A stretch of 11,628 nucleotides of DNA from JAXHTH01 sp034211115 (GCA_034211115.1 JAXHTH010000090.1:1-11628); one strand, 5' to 3'. Shown: positions 1 through 7,675, numbered from the stretch's first letter. Notes: a model not told the origin generated them from the sequence alone. Numbers and translations are program-made.

Positions 1-1789
1 CGCCGGTGGGCGGGGAGGGCGGTTGTCGGCGGCCGGGCGGGCCGCTGCCGGCGCCACCGCCGGCGCCGCCGCCCCGGCTGCGACCCTCGCCCACTTCGCC
101 CTCCGGGCTCACCTTGAACTGCGTCAGCGCGGTCGGATTGCAGGTCACCTCGTCCGGGAGGATTCGGTAGGGCACGCCGGCGCGTTCGCCTTCCGGATCG
201 GCGTGCTCACGCAGCCACTTCGCGACCGTGTTGTTGAGGAACTCGATTTCACCCTCGTGGCTGAATTCGACCTCCATCCTGACGGTGATGTACCGCTTCT
301 CCTCCTGGGGCATGTAAGAGTAGTTGCCGTACAGATCGTTGAGCATCACGAGCCGGCGCTCTCCGGGATCGATTTCGAGGATCGCCTTCGGATCGGCGCC
401 CAGCAGGGCCGGCTGCGGCTCGGTCGCCTGCAGCGCCTGGGCCACGTCGTTGACGAGATAGGGCCAGACGGTGCGGTAGTCGGCGAGCCGGGTCATGTTC
501 TCGGCGGTGGATCCGACGTTGGCCGCGGTCTGCGCCGTCTGGAACTGCTGCTTGAGCGCCTTGCCCGTGCTCAGTGTGCTCTCGACGGTCTGAGGCAGTC
601 CTCCGGCCTCGATCTTGCCGCGATCGGTGAGCGGGTGATACAGGCTGGTGGCGGCGCCGATGACGATGATCGCCGCCGCGGCCGCGAACCACTTCGTCTT
701 CTGATGCCAGAGCTGCTCGCGCAGCGTGCGGAGGGGCACGAGGTTGGCGGCGATGGGCGCAAGCCCCACGCCCTGCAGCGCCAGACCGTAGCTCGTGGCC
801 ATGTTCACCGTGTTCTCGGCGAACGCCGACGCCTGCCGGCCGGTCACCGCGATGCGCTTGAACTCGTCCAGGCGGGTGACGTTGATCTGGAGCTGCTGGC
901 CGATGAACTTGCGCAGGCCGGGGATCTTGAACGTCGATCCCACGCCGACCATGTGCGTCAGCTCCTGCTCGCGATGCAGGGACTGGTAGTAGCCGATGGA
1001 GCGCTGCAGATCCTGGAGAAGGTCGCTGAAGACGGGGCGCATCGCCTGCATGATCTGCTTGGCGTACTTGCTCGTGGAGGCCTCGTTCTTCAGCTTCTCC
1101 GCCTTGGAGTAGCTGAGCTTGAACGCGTTGGCGATCGCCTCGGTGAAGTGCGTCCCGCCGAGGGGGAAGGTGCGAATCCAGCAGCGCCCCTCCTCGGCGA
1201 TGACCACGTCCGTGGCCTGCGTGCCCACGTCGAGGAAGACCACCGGGCCCTTGCGCTCACCCAGATTCAGGTCGTAAGCCATCGCGTTGTAGAGGGCGAC
1301 GGGGCTCAGCGTCAGCGATTCGGGGCTGATGCCCAGCTCGCCGTAGAGCGCCAGACGCTGCTGCACGCGATCGCGCGTGATGGCGAAGATGCCCACCTCG
1401 ATCTCCGGCGAGTCCTCCGAGGCGAACGTCTGGTAGTCCCATTCCACCTCCTCGATCGGGAAGGGAATCTGCTGAACCGCCTCGAACTTGACGATGTCGG
1501 GGACTTTCTTCGGCTCGACGGGGGGCAGCTTCGCGAAGCGGGCGAAGGCCGCGTGCCCCGGCACGCTCATCACCAGGTGCTCGCCCTCCAGCGACTTCTG
1601 GCTGATGAACTGGCCCAGGCTCAGCCGGATCATCTCTTCCTGGTCCAGGTCCGGCGTGGTGAGCACTTTCTTGTGGGGGATGACCGCGAAGTCCGAGACG
1701 CGGACATTCTCGCCCTCGCGCTCCAGGCGCATCGCCTTGATCGCGTGGGCGCCGATCTCCATACCCCAGGCCGCTTTGGGAGTTGGCAT
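1..1789 (-). CDS. pilM: PilM-type pilus assembly ATPase with PilN-like extension (partial, C-terminus cut by window edge)
   Basis: About 596 residues are visible and the frame is still open at position 1. Residues 1 to about 350 resemble PilM, the actin-like cytoplasmic protein of the type IV pilus inner-membrane platform. Visible motifs are GMEIGAHAIKAMRLE (9-23, first phosphate-binding strand), DVGTQATD (187-194, second actin-type motif) and MVGVGSTFKIPGL (from 280). Unlike a usual PilM of about 350 residues, it continues into a hydrophobic helix (about 367-385, WFAAAAAIIVIGAATSLYH). After this come a Gln/Thr-rich probable coiled coil (about 395-435), a WPYLVNDVAQAL stretch (from 442), an alternating strand region around RYITVRMEVEF (about 499-509) and a Gly/Pro/Arg-rich tail from about 575. 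This order matches GspL, or PilM fused to PilN. The start at 1789 fits the family N-terminus, with a GGAG ten bases upstream. PilM identity is secure; the PilN likeness is my inference. Confidence 0.9.
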   Translation of the reverse strand, partial: MPTPKAAWGMEIGAHAIKAMRLEREGENVRVSDFAVIPHKKVLTTPDLDQEEMIRLSLGQFISQKSLEGEHLVMSVPGHAAFARFAKLPPVEPKKVPDIVKFEAVQQIPFPIEEVEWDYQTFASEDSPEIEVGIFAITRDRVQQRLALYGELGISPESLTLSPVALYNAMAYDLNLGERKGPVVFLDVGTQATDVVIAEEGRCWIRTFPLGGTHFTEAIANAFKLSYSKAEKLKNEASTSKYAKQIMQAMRPVFSDLLQDLQRSIGYYQSLHREQELTHMVGVGSTFKIPGLRKFIGQQLQINVTRLDEFKRIAVTGRQASAFAENTVNMATSYGLALQGVGLAPIAANLVPLRTLREQLWHQKTKWFAAAAAIIVIGAATSLYHPLTDRGKIEAGGLPQTVESTLSTGKALKQQFQTAQTAANVGSTAENMTRLADYRTVWPYLVNDVAQALQATEPQPALLGADPKAILEIDPGERRLVMLNDLYGNYSYMPQEEKRYITVRMEVEFSHEGEIEFLNNTVAKWLREHADPEGERAGVPYRILPDEVTCNPTALTQFKVSPEGEVGEGRSRGGGAGGGAGSGPPGRRQPPSPPTG

Positions 1790-2040
1790 CGGTTCTGAGC
1801 TCCAGAAATCAGAGAATCGGGCCCTGAGGAAGGGCGACCGGCCGGTCGCCGTCCTCATCACCCGCGAAGAACAAGCCCCCGATGATACACCAGCGCTCCC
1901 TCGGACGTTCGGGACGTGCCAAACGGCCGGGGCGGGACGCGAATCGGCCCATGACTCGGGGGCCGATGATCGATACGATGAACCGCCGACGCACACCCCG
2001 CCGAGGCGTGGAGAGCACCCCGAGCCCGCTCGTGACCACG
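1790..2040. other. Divergent intergenic region between pilM and mtaB
   Basis: This gap must hold the promoters of both the leftward pilM gene and the rightward mtaB run. I see no convincing -35/-10 pair. Plus-strand frame 1882-2040 is open into mtaB with in-frame ATGs at 1882, 1951, 1966 and 1978. The encoded peptide is Arg/Pro-rich and unlike the start of this enzyme family, so I treat it as untranslated, although a longer MtaB N-terminus cannot be excluded. Confidence 0.5.
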
Positions 2041-3579
2041 ATGTCGCCGCTGACTTACCGCATCACGACCCTCGGCTGCCGTGTGAACCACGCCGAGACC
2101 CGGGAGATGGAGACGTTGCTCCACCGGCGGGGGCTGCGGGCCGCGTCGCCGAGCGAGGCGGCCGACCTGGAAATCGTCCATTCCTGCTCCGTCACCTCCG
2201 CCGCGGTCACCAAGAGCCGCCAGGCCATCCGCAGGGCGGCGCGCCGTCAGTCGGCCCCCGCCGAGGCGGGGTCGGGACGCTCCGATGGTCCGGGAACGCA
2301 CGCTCATGGATCGACTCTCCGGCCGCGGGGCGGCGCCGCCCGTGTGCTGGTGACCGGCTGCTACGCCGCGACGCACGGCGAGGAAGCGGCGACCCTCACC
2401 GGCGACCGGCACTGCGTCTTCCCGCACGAAACAGAGGAAGGCTCGAGCCTGATGGACCGCTTCGCCGGGCAGATTGACACCTGGCTGGCCCGCGGTGAGG
2501 TTCAGCGCCCGATACGCATCGCGCCGCCGGGCAGTTCCACCGCCGATCCCGGCCTTCCCGCGTCCATCCCGGTTCGATCGGCCCGGGGCCACATCCGTGC
2601 CGAGCTGCGGGTCCAGGACGGCTGCGACGCCCGCTGCACGTTCTGCGTGATCCCCGCCATCCGCCGCACGCTGCGTTCCAAGTCCATCCCCGATGCCGTC
2701 GAGGAGGCCCGCCGACTCGTCGACCTGGGACATCGGGAGATCGTCCTCACGGGGATCTTCCTGGGCGCCTACGGCCGGAGGACGGCCCTGCGGCGTCGGC
2801 AGGCCGATCGGACCTCCCGCGATCCCCTCGCCGATCTGCTCAGCGCCGTCGCCCGGGTGCCCGGCCTCGAGCGGCTGAGGCTCAGTTCCCTGGAGCCGGG
2901 CGACGTGACCGATCCGCTGCTGGCGGCGATGACCGCCCACGCCCCCACCGTCGTTCCGCATCTTCACCTCCCCCTCCAGTCGGGCTCGGACCGCATTCTC
3001 CGGCTCATGAACCGGCAGTACCGGGTGGGCGAGTACCTGGAGATGGTGGATCGGGTCAACGCCGCGCTGACGACCGGCGATGGAGCCGAGCCGCTGCCGC
3101 CGGCGATCACCACCGACATCATCTGCGGCTTCCCGACCGAGACGGACGAGGATTTTGCGCGGACCCTCGCCGTCGCCCGCCGCGTGAATTACCTTCACAT
3201 GCACGTGTTTCCGTACTCGGCGATGCCGGGCACGCCCGCCGCCCGCCGGCGGGACCGATTCGTGCCCGCGCCGGTCATCCGGGCCCGCGTCCGCACGCTC
3301 ATCGATCTGGAGGATCAGTCAGAGGAGGGCCTGTCGATGCGATTCCGTCGCCGTCTCCTCGGCCGGACCGTGCGGATCATTCTCGAACAGCCGGACCGGG
3401 TCGATTCGACGCTGATGACGGGCCGATGCGATCATTACGCGCTGATTCACCTGCGGAGCGAGCGTCCGCGCGGTAGCCTTGTACGCGTGCGGATCACCGA
3501 AGTGACCCCGACGCGGACGATGGGGGTCCCGATCGGCGCCTGCGATGTTGCGTCGGCGGGGTGTCCGCCGCGTCGTTAG
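2041..3579 (+). CDS. mtaB: tRNA (N6-L-threonylcarbamoyladenosine-37-C2)-methylthiotransferase MtaB
   Basis: This is a radical-SAM methylthiotransferase that adds a methylthio group to t6A at position 37 of ANN-decoding tRNAs, giving ms2t6A. All three expected domains are present in 512 residues. The N-terminal domain has cluster cysteines C13 (TTLGCRVN), C49 (VHSC) and C107 (VLVTGCYA). The radical SAM core has C195, C199 and C202 in GCDARCTFCVIP, followed by LTGIFLGAYG, LRLSSLEPGD, HLHLPLQSGSDRILRLMNR and the IICGFPTETDEDF motif. A TRAM RNA-binding domain starts near residue 436 and includes MTGRCDHYALIHL. TTLGCRVN and the TRAM sequence favour MtaB over MiaB or RimO. An Ala/Gly/Pro-rich insertion (about 71-99) separates the second and third cluster cysteines and makes it longer than typical MtaB (about 430-450). 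The start at 2041 was chosen because family homology begins there; no Shine-Dalgarno is visible. It leads a likely operon with the next two genes. Confidence 0.88.
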   Translation: MSPLTYRITTLGCRVNHAETREMETLLHRRGLRAASPSEAADLEIVHSCSVTSAAVTKSRQAIRRAARRQSAPAEAGSGRSDGPGTHAHGSTLRPRGGAARVLVTGCYAATHGEEAATLTGDRHCVFPHETEEGSSLMDRFAGQIDTWLARGEVQRPIRIAPPGSSTADPGLPASIPVRSARGHIRAELRVQDGCDARCTFCVIPAIRRTLRSKSIPDAVEEARRLVDLGHREIVLTGIFLGAYGRRTALRRRQADRTSRDPLADLLSAVARVPGLERLRLSSLEPGDVTDPLLAAMTAHAPTVVPHLHLPLQSGSDRILRLMNRQYRVGEYLEMVDRVNAALTTGDGAEPLPPAITTDIICGFPTETDEDFARTLAVARRVNYLHMHVFPYSAMPGTPAARRRDRFVPAPVIRARVRTLIDLEDQSEEGLSMRFRRRLLGRTVRIILEQPDRVDSTLMTGRCDHYALIHLRSERPRGSLVRVRITEVTPTRTMGVPIGACDVASAGCPPRR

Positions 3580-3615
3580 CCCCCGCCGTCCGAGCGCATC
3601 CGTGACGACAGTGCC

Positions 3616-4833
3616 ATGCCCGACGAAGAAACCAATCCGCCCATCGACATGGACGCCAAGCTGGAGGCCGAGATCGAGGCCGCGCTGGGCGACCTGAGCG
3701 TCGAGGACATGCTCGACTACGCCGACCGCTCCCGCGCCGCGCCCGGCGGCGTCGAGCGCGAGTACAAGACCGGCGTCATCGCGGCCGTGCACGGCAACGA
3801 CGTGCTCGTCGAGTTCGGGCCCAAGGCCCAGGGTGTCTGCCCCCTCGAGCAGTTCGCCGAGCCCCCGACGGTCGGCGAGCGCACGCAGTTCATCATCGAG
3901 CGCTTCGATGAGAACGAGGGTCTGCTCATCCTCTCGCGCGAGGGCGTGGTGCGGCGGGCGGAATGGGAATCGCTGGACGTGGGCCAGCACGTGGAGGCCC
4001 GCTGCACCGGCACGAACAAGGGCGGGCTGGAGATGGAGATCGCCCACCACCAGGCCTTCATGCCCGCCGGGCACGTCGACCTTCGGCACATCGAGGATCT
4101 CAGCGTCTTCGTCGGCGAGAAGATGCCCTGCGAGATCATCGAGCTGGACCGCCAGCGCGGGCGCATCATTCTCAGCCGGCGCGCGCATCTGGAGACCGAG
4201 CGACGCCGCCTCCGCGAAGAACTGCTGGAAACGCTGGAGGTCGGGCAGACCATGCCCGCGGTGATCACCTCGCTGCAGCACTACGGCGCGTTCGCCGACC
4301 TGGGGGGCATCGACGGCCTCATTCACATCTCCGATCTCAGCTATCAGCGCATCAACCATCCTTCCGAAGCCGTGAAGGAGGGCGATCAGGTCAACGTCAA
4401 GATCCTCAAGATCGACCGCGAGCAGGATCCGCCGCGGATCGGGCTGGGGCTCAAACAGACCCTGGAGGATCCCTACGCCGCCGAAGTGAGCCGGCTGGAG
4501 GTCGGCGCGACCGTCTCCGGGCGCGTCACGAAACTCATGGCGTTCGGCGCCTTCGTCGAGCTCGCGCCGGGCGTGGAGGGCCTCATTCACATTTCCGAGC
4601 TCAGCCCCGAGCGCGTGCAGAAGGTCAGCAGCGTGGTCAAGCCCGGCGAGGTGGTCACCGTGAAGGTGCTTTCCGTCGACGCCGATCAGCGCCGCATCGG
4701 GCTCTCCCTGAAGGCGGCCCGCGCCGAAGAGGAAGGAAGAACCTTCGATCGCCATGAGGACCCGCACATGCGCAAGCTGAAGGAACAGATGCGCAGGAAG
4801 TTCGGCGGCGACCTCAAGGGCGGGCTGGGCTGA
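3616..4833 (+). CDS. Four-repeat S1 RNA-binding domain protein (ribosomal protein S1-like)
   Basis: This 405-residue protein consists of an acidic N-terminus (about 1-48) and four S1 OB-fold repeats at about 49-111, 121-190, 207-283 and 294-368, then a basic tail. The last two repeats are the most canonical, with GIDGLIHISDLS and GVEGLIHISELS and each ending in IGL(G/S)LK. The first two are more divergent and lack the GLIHIS strand. S1 repeats bind single-stranded RNA. Four repeats in about 400 residues resembles the short S1 homologues of Gram-positive bacteria (YpfD type) more than the six-repeat proteobacterial RpsA. It could be this organism's ribosomal S1 or a second S1-family protein; the window cannot decide. 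It lies 36 bases after mtaB and 32 before the methyltransferase. No clear Shine-Dalgarno precedes the ATG. The family call is firm, the exact role is not. Confidence 0.88.
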   Translation: MPDEETNPPIDMDAKLEAEIEAALGDLSVEDMLDYADRSRAAPGGVEREYKTGVIAAVHGNDVLVEFGPKAQGVCPLEQFAEPPTVGERTQFIIERFDENEGLLILSREGVVRRAEWESLDVGQHVEARCTGTNKGGLEMEIAHHQAFMPAGHVDLRHIEDLSVFVGEKMPCEIIELDRQRGRIILSRRAHLETERRRLREELLETLEVGQTMPAVITSLQHYGAFADLGGIDGLIHISDLSYQRINHPSEAVKEGDQVNVKILKIDREQDPPRIGLGLKQTLEDPYAAEVSRLEVGATVSGRVTKLMAFGAFVELAPGVEGLIHISELSPERVQKVSSVVKPGEVVTVKVLSVDADQRRIGLSLKAARAEEEGRTFDRHEDPHMRKLKEQMRRKFGGDLKGGLG

Positions 4834-4865
4834 GTCATCGCGATCCCGGGCGGACAACGCCGGCC

Positions 4866-5606
4866 ATGAACGACGCGATGGAAGATGCTCCGCGTTTCGA
4901 TCGCATCGCCCGCGCCTACGACCTGCTCGTCAACGAGCCGAAGCGCTGGGCCAACGAAGCGCCGACGCTGCGGCGCTGGCTGGAGTCCGCCAGCGAGGGG
5001 CGCCGCCGCGTGCTGGACATGGGCTGCGGCACCGGCTTCCACGCCCGTCATCTCGCCGCGCACCTGAACGCGGCCGTCGTCGGCGCCGATCCCTCCGCCG
5101 CGATGCTCGCCGTCGCCGCGCGCAAGGAACACGGCGATCGCGTGCGGTGGGTGAACGCGGGCGCCGCGACACCGCCGCCCGGCCCCTTTGATCTCATTCT
5201 GCTGCTGGGGAACACGCTGAGCCTGCTCGCCTCGCCCGCCGAGTCGCTGGGCGCGCTGCGCCGCGTCGCGGCCGACGAGGCGAGGCTGGCGATCCAGACG
5301 CTGGATTACGAAGCGCTGCGCGCCGCCGGCCCGAGTCACCTGAAGCGCGAGGGGGACGGGGTGTCCATCGAGAAACAGCTCACACCGCTCGCGCCGTCCG
5401 AACCCGCCGCGGCGACCCTGAGGATCATCGTGCGCGAAGCGGACGGCGAGCTCCTCGATGAGCTCACCGAGGCACTGATCGATCATCCCACGCCCGCCCT
5501 CGTCGACGCGGCCGACGCGGCGGGCTGGACGCTCCTCGAGCAGCGCCGCAGCTATCACGACGCCTTGACGGGAACGGACCGGATTGTCGTCTTTGGCGCG
5601 CACTGA
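4866..5606 (+). CDS. Class I SAM-dependent methyltransferase, substrate unknown
   Basis: This 246-residue soluble protein has a Rossmann-type methyltransferase fold. Motif I is VLDMGCGTG (49-57). The acidic residue that would bind the SAM ribose is D75 in GADPSAAML. The strand and loop FDLILLLGNTLSLL (108-121) corresponds to the motif IV region. The N-terminus, FDRIARAYDLLVNEPKRW, resembles the start of small-molecule or general methyltransferases. The C-terminal half (about 150-240) looks like the mixed sheet that completes this fold, and I see no added domain. It is the last gene of the mtaB run, 32 bases after the S1 gene. That placement hints at an RNA or translation-linked substrate, but nothing in the sequence proves it. 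The ATG at 4866 has no strong Shine-Dalgarno; a second ATG lies at 4878. Confidence 0.82.
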   Translation: MNDAMEDAPRFDRIARAYDLLVNEPKRWANEAPTLRRWLESASEGRRRVLDMGCGTGFHARHLAAHLNAAVVGADPSAAMLAVAARKEHGDRVRWVNAGAATPPPGPFDLILLLGNTLSLLASPAESLGALRRVAADEARLAIQTLDYEALRAAGPSHLKREGDGVSIEKQLTPLAPSEPAAATLRIIVREADGELLDELTEALIDHPTPALVDAADAAGWTLLEQRRSYHDALTGTDRIVVFGAH

Positions 5607-5634
5607 GCGCCGCCACCGGGAATTTCGCGCCTTT

Positions 5635-5661
5635 TTCCGCACGCTTTGCGGAATATTCCGC
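5635..5661. repeat. Three alternating TTCCGC/GCGGAA half-sites, including a 14-base perfect palindrome
   Basis: TTCCGC (5635-5640) can pair with GCGGAA (5648-5653) across a seven-base loop. The same GCGGAA also forms the perfect palindrome GCGGAATATTCCGC (5648-5661) with a third half-site. The element lies just after the methyltransferase stop. No T-run follows it, so it is not a classical terminator. It could be a mutually exclusive RNA hairpin pair or a dimer-binding DNA site; no function can be assigned from sequence. Confidence 0.5.
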
Positions 5662-5702
5662 TCTTCAGGTCGGTGGGCGGTGTCGGAAAGGCGTAAGAGG
5701 GC

Positions 5703-5723
5703 AGGTGTTCATCCCGAACATCT
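5703..5723. promoter_or_regulatory. Inverted repeat AGGTGTTC-N5-GAACATCT upstream of the metalloprotease gene
   Basis: Eight-base arms (5703-5710 and 5716-5723, one G-T mismatch in DNA, a G-U wobble in RNA) flank ATCCC. The core TGTTC-N5-GAACA is a perfect dyad. It sits 105 bases before the protease ATG, a fitting place for an operator or for a hairpin in the 5' leader. The arms are in the opposite order to the Gram-positive LexA box (GAAC-N4-GTTC), so I do not call it a LexA site. Confidence 0.35.
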
Positions 5724-5814
5724 CGCAGACATACGAGCCCGGTGCGGCGGTTCGTCGCGCGCAGACGGTGTGCTCACCGCACTGACGCGGCGGGCCGCGT
5801 TCCGCTACATAAAC

Positions 5815-5820
5815 AAGGAG
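5815..5820 (+). promoter_or_regulatory. Shine-Dalgarno AAGGAG fixing the protease start
   Basis: AAGGAG lies seven bases before the ATG at 5828, an ideal spacing. It selects that start over the internal ATG at 5885-5887, which would leave the signal peptide without its basic N-terminal part. Confidence 0.8.
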
Positions 5821-5827
5821 CAAGCGA

Positions 5828-7675
5828 ATGCGGTTGAGTTCGGCAACAGGCGCGAAGTCACGGCGCGGTCTGTTCGTGACGACGATGAGCATCGTTCTGG
5901 CGGGGACAGCGATGATGTTGGGATCCAGGAGCGATCCCTCCGCCGGTCCCGGCGCCATCGGAGCGGAGAAGACAGGCCGGATCGCGGCGCCCGCGAAGAG
6001 CCTGCCCCAACTCGTCAGTGAACAACTGCGGCTGCACGGCAGCGAGGTCGTCGAGCTTCCGCTCGATGCCGGGCCCGGCGAGCCGCTGAGCGTCGCCGTG
6101 CCGATCCGGGGCCGAACGTACACGATCGATCTCGACCCGCACTCGGTCCGGGCGGCGGGATATCGCCTCAGGGTGCAGTTGGAAGACGGTTCCATCGTTC
6201 CCGCCGCGCCGGGCGTCGAGCGCACGCTCCGCGGCTCGGTGCGCGAGGTCCCCGGGAGCACGGTCGGCGCCTCTCTGCTTGACGACGGGCTGTACGCGAC
6301 GATCGTGCTTCCCGACGGCGACACGTACTGGATCGAGCCGGTCGACGCCGCCCTCCCCGGCGCGCGGCCCGACCATCACGCGGTCTATCACAGCGATGAC
6401 ATCATCCCCACCGGCGGCCAGTGCGCGGTGACGGACGAGTGGATGATCGAGCAGGCCGCACTGGGGCGCGGCGCGCTTCCCTTCCACGATGAACACGCCG
6501 GCCACGAGGGCGCGCATCTCCCCCCCGGGCCGCTGCCCAACCAGTACTACTGCGCCGAGATCGCCTGCGATGCGGATTACTACTACTTCCTCGACTACGG
6601 CAGCGTCGCCGCGGTCGAGGATCGCATCAACACCGTGATCAACGCCGTCAACACGCAGTACCAGGACGACGTGCAGATCAGCCACGTCATCACCGAGATC
6701 ATCGTGCGCACGTCACAGACCTACACCACCAACGGTCCCGAGCAGTTGCTGAACCAGTTCCGCTCGCGGTGGCTGACCTACCACGGCGACGTGCAGCGCG
6801 ACGTGGCCCACCTCTTCACCGGCCGCAACCTCAGCGGCAACGTGATCGGGATCGCCTGGCTGTCGGCGATCTGCACGAGCTACGGCTTCGGCCTCGTGGA
6901 ATCGGATTGCTGCGGCAGCTTCGGCTGCACCACCGACCTCAGCGCGCACGAGATCGGACACAACTGGAGCGCCGATCACTGCTCGTGCAGCACCTACACG
7001 ATGAACCCCTCCCTCACCTGCTCGAACCGGTTCCAGCCCAACGCGACGATCCCGGAGATCGTGAGCTTCCGCAACAGCATCGCCGGGTGCCTGGAGCTCT
7101 GCAATCCGGACGGCCCGGAGAACGACAACTGCGGCAGCAACATCGAGGTCTTCGAGGGCGTCACCGTGTTCTCCACGGAGGGAGCGACGACCGACGGACC
7201 CGCCGAGACCGGCTGCGATTTCGTCGGCGGCTCCCAGATCGAGTCGGACATCTGGTTCCGATTCAATCCGCTTCAGGAGGCGGAGGTGACGATCAGCCTG
7301 TGCGGCAGCCTCTTCGACACGACCCTGGCCGTCTACGCCGGCTGCCCGGACGGACCCGGCGAGGTCATCGCCTGCAACGACGACTTCTGCGGTGAGCAGT
7401 CGGAGGTGACCTTCGTCGCCCCGCAGTTGTTCAATCTCCAGGTCCGCATCGGCTCGGCCAGCGGGGAAGAGGGTGAAGGCCTGATGAACATCACCATGGC
7501 TCCCCTGTCCGACTGCCCGGCCGACTTCGATGAGGATGGCGATGTCGATACGGAAGACCTGCTCACCCTTCTGGGTGCGTGGGGCACGGCCGGTCCGGAC
7601 GGCGACATCGACGAGGACGGCGACGTGGACACCGAAGACCTTCTGGCCCTCCTCGCCGCCTGGGGCGACTGCTGA
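5828..7675 (+). CDS. Secreted metzincin metalloprotease (M12B/reprolysin-like) with C-terminal dockerin
   Basis: This 615-residue exported zinc protease starts with a signal peptide: basic KSRR, then the hydrophobic stretch LFVTTMSIVLAGTAMMLG. A region of about 45-180 resembles an M12B-type propeptide, with PGSTVGASLLDDGLYATIV. The catalytic domain (about 235-420) has HEIGHNWSADH (374-384), giving the metzincin zinc ligands H374, H378 and H384 and the catalytic base E375, followed by a plausible Met-turn at M392 (TYTMNPS). Cysteines cluster around the active site and suggest disulfides, fitting an extracytoplasmic location. Residues 430 to about 560 form a beta-sandwich-like domain also found in the downstream protein. 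Residues 562-615 carry two dockerin-type EF loops, D566-x-D568-x-D570-x-D572-x-D574-x-x-D577 and D593 to D604, ending in AAWGDC. The natural substrate is unknown. It is probably monocistronic. Fold and catalytic class are well supported. Confidence 0.9.
   Translation: MRLSSATGAKSRRGLFVTTMSIVLAGTAMMLGSRSDPSAGPGAIGAEKTGRIAAPAKSLPQLVSEQLRLHGSEVVELPLDAGPGEPLSVAVPIRGRTYTIDLDPHSVRAAGYRLRVQLEDGSIVPAAPGVERTLRGSVREVPGSTVGASLLDDGLYATIVLPDGDTYWIEPVDAALPGARPDHHAVYHSDDIIPTGGQCAVTDEWMIEQAALGRGALPFHDEHAGHEGAHLPPGPLPNQYYCAEIACDADYYYFLDYGSVAAVEDRINTVINAVNTQYQDDVQISHVITEIIVRTSQTYTTNGPEQLLNQFRSRWLTYHGDVQRDVAHLFTGRNLSGNVIGIAWLSAICTSYGFGLVESDCCGSFGCTTDLSAHEIGHNWSADHCSCSTYTMNPSLTCSNRFQPNATIPEIVSFRNSIAGCLELCNPDGPENDNCGSNIEVFEGVTVFSTEGATTDGPAETGCDFVGGSQIESDIWFRFNPLQEAEVTISLCGSLFDTTLAVYAGCPDGPGEVIACNDDFCGEQSEVTFVAPQLFNLQVRIGSASGEEGEGLMNITMAPLSDCPADFDEDGDVDTEDLLTLLGAWGTAGPDGDIDEDGDVDTEDLLALLAAWGDC
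7115..7675 (+). repeat. C-terminal cassette, copy 1 (beta-sandwich-like domain plus dockerin)
   Basis: These are residues 430-615 of the metalloprotease. They match residues 691-877 of the downstream protein almost end to end. Shared blocks in the same order are PEND(N/D)C, a (T/S)TDGP motif, CDF, (I/V)ESD(I/W/V)WF, a D-rich (A)(V/I)YAG..C, IAC.D..CG, and the dockerin with DFD.DGDVDT.DLL. This is an in-paralog domain pair, not an exact DNA repeat. Confidence 0.8.

Noticed and set aside
23..1798. Long plus-strand open frame of 591 codons opposite pilM
   Set aside because: It is the antisense shadow of pilM in GC-rich DNA. Its protein is Leu/Arg/His/Asp repeats without domains, while the minus strand gives a clear PilM.
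3319..4857. Minus-strand open frame of 512 codons
   Set aside because: It is antisense to the four S1 repeats; its apparent repeats merely mirror them.
5631..5661. Intrinsic terminator for the mtaB operon
   Set aside because: The T-run precedes the stem and none follows it on either strand, so it lacks the required layout.
5703..5723. LexA (SOS) box
   Set aside because: The Gram-positive box is GAAC-N4-GTTC; here the half-sites are in reverse order with a five-base spacer, and the downstream gene is not a DNA repair gene.
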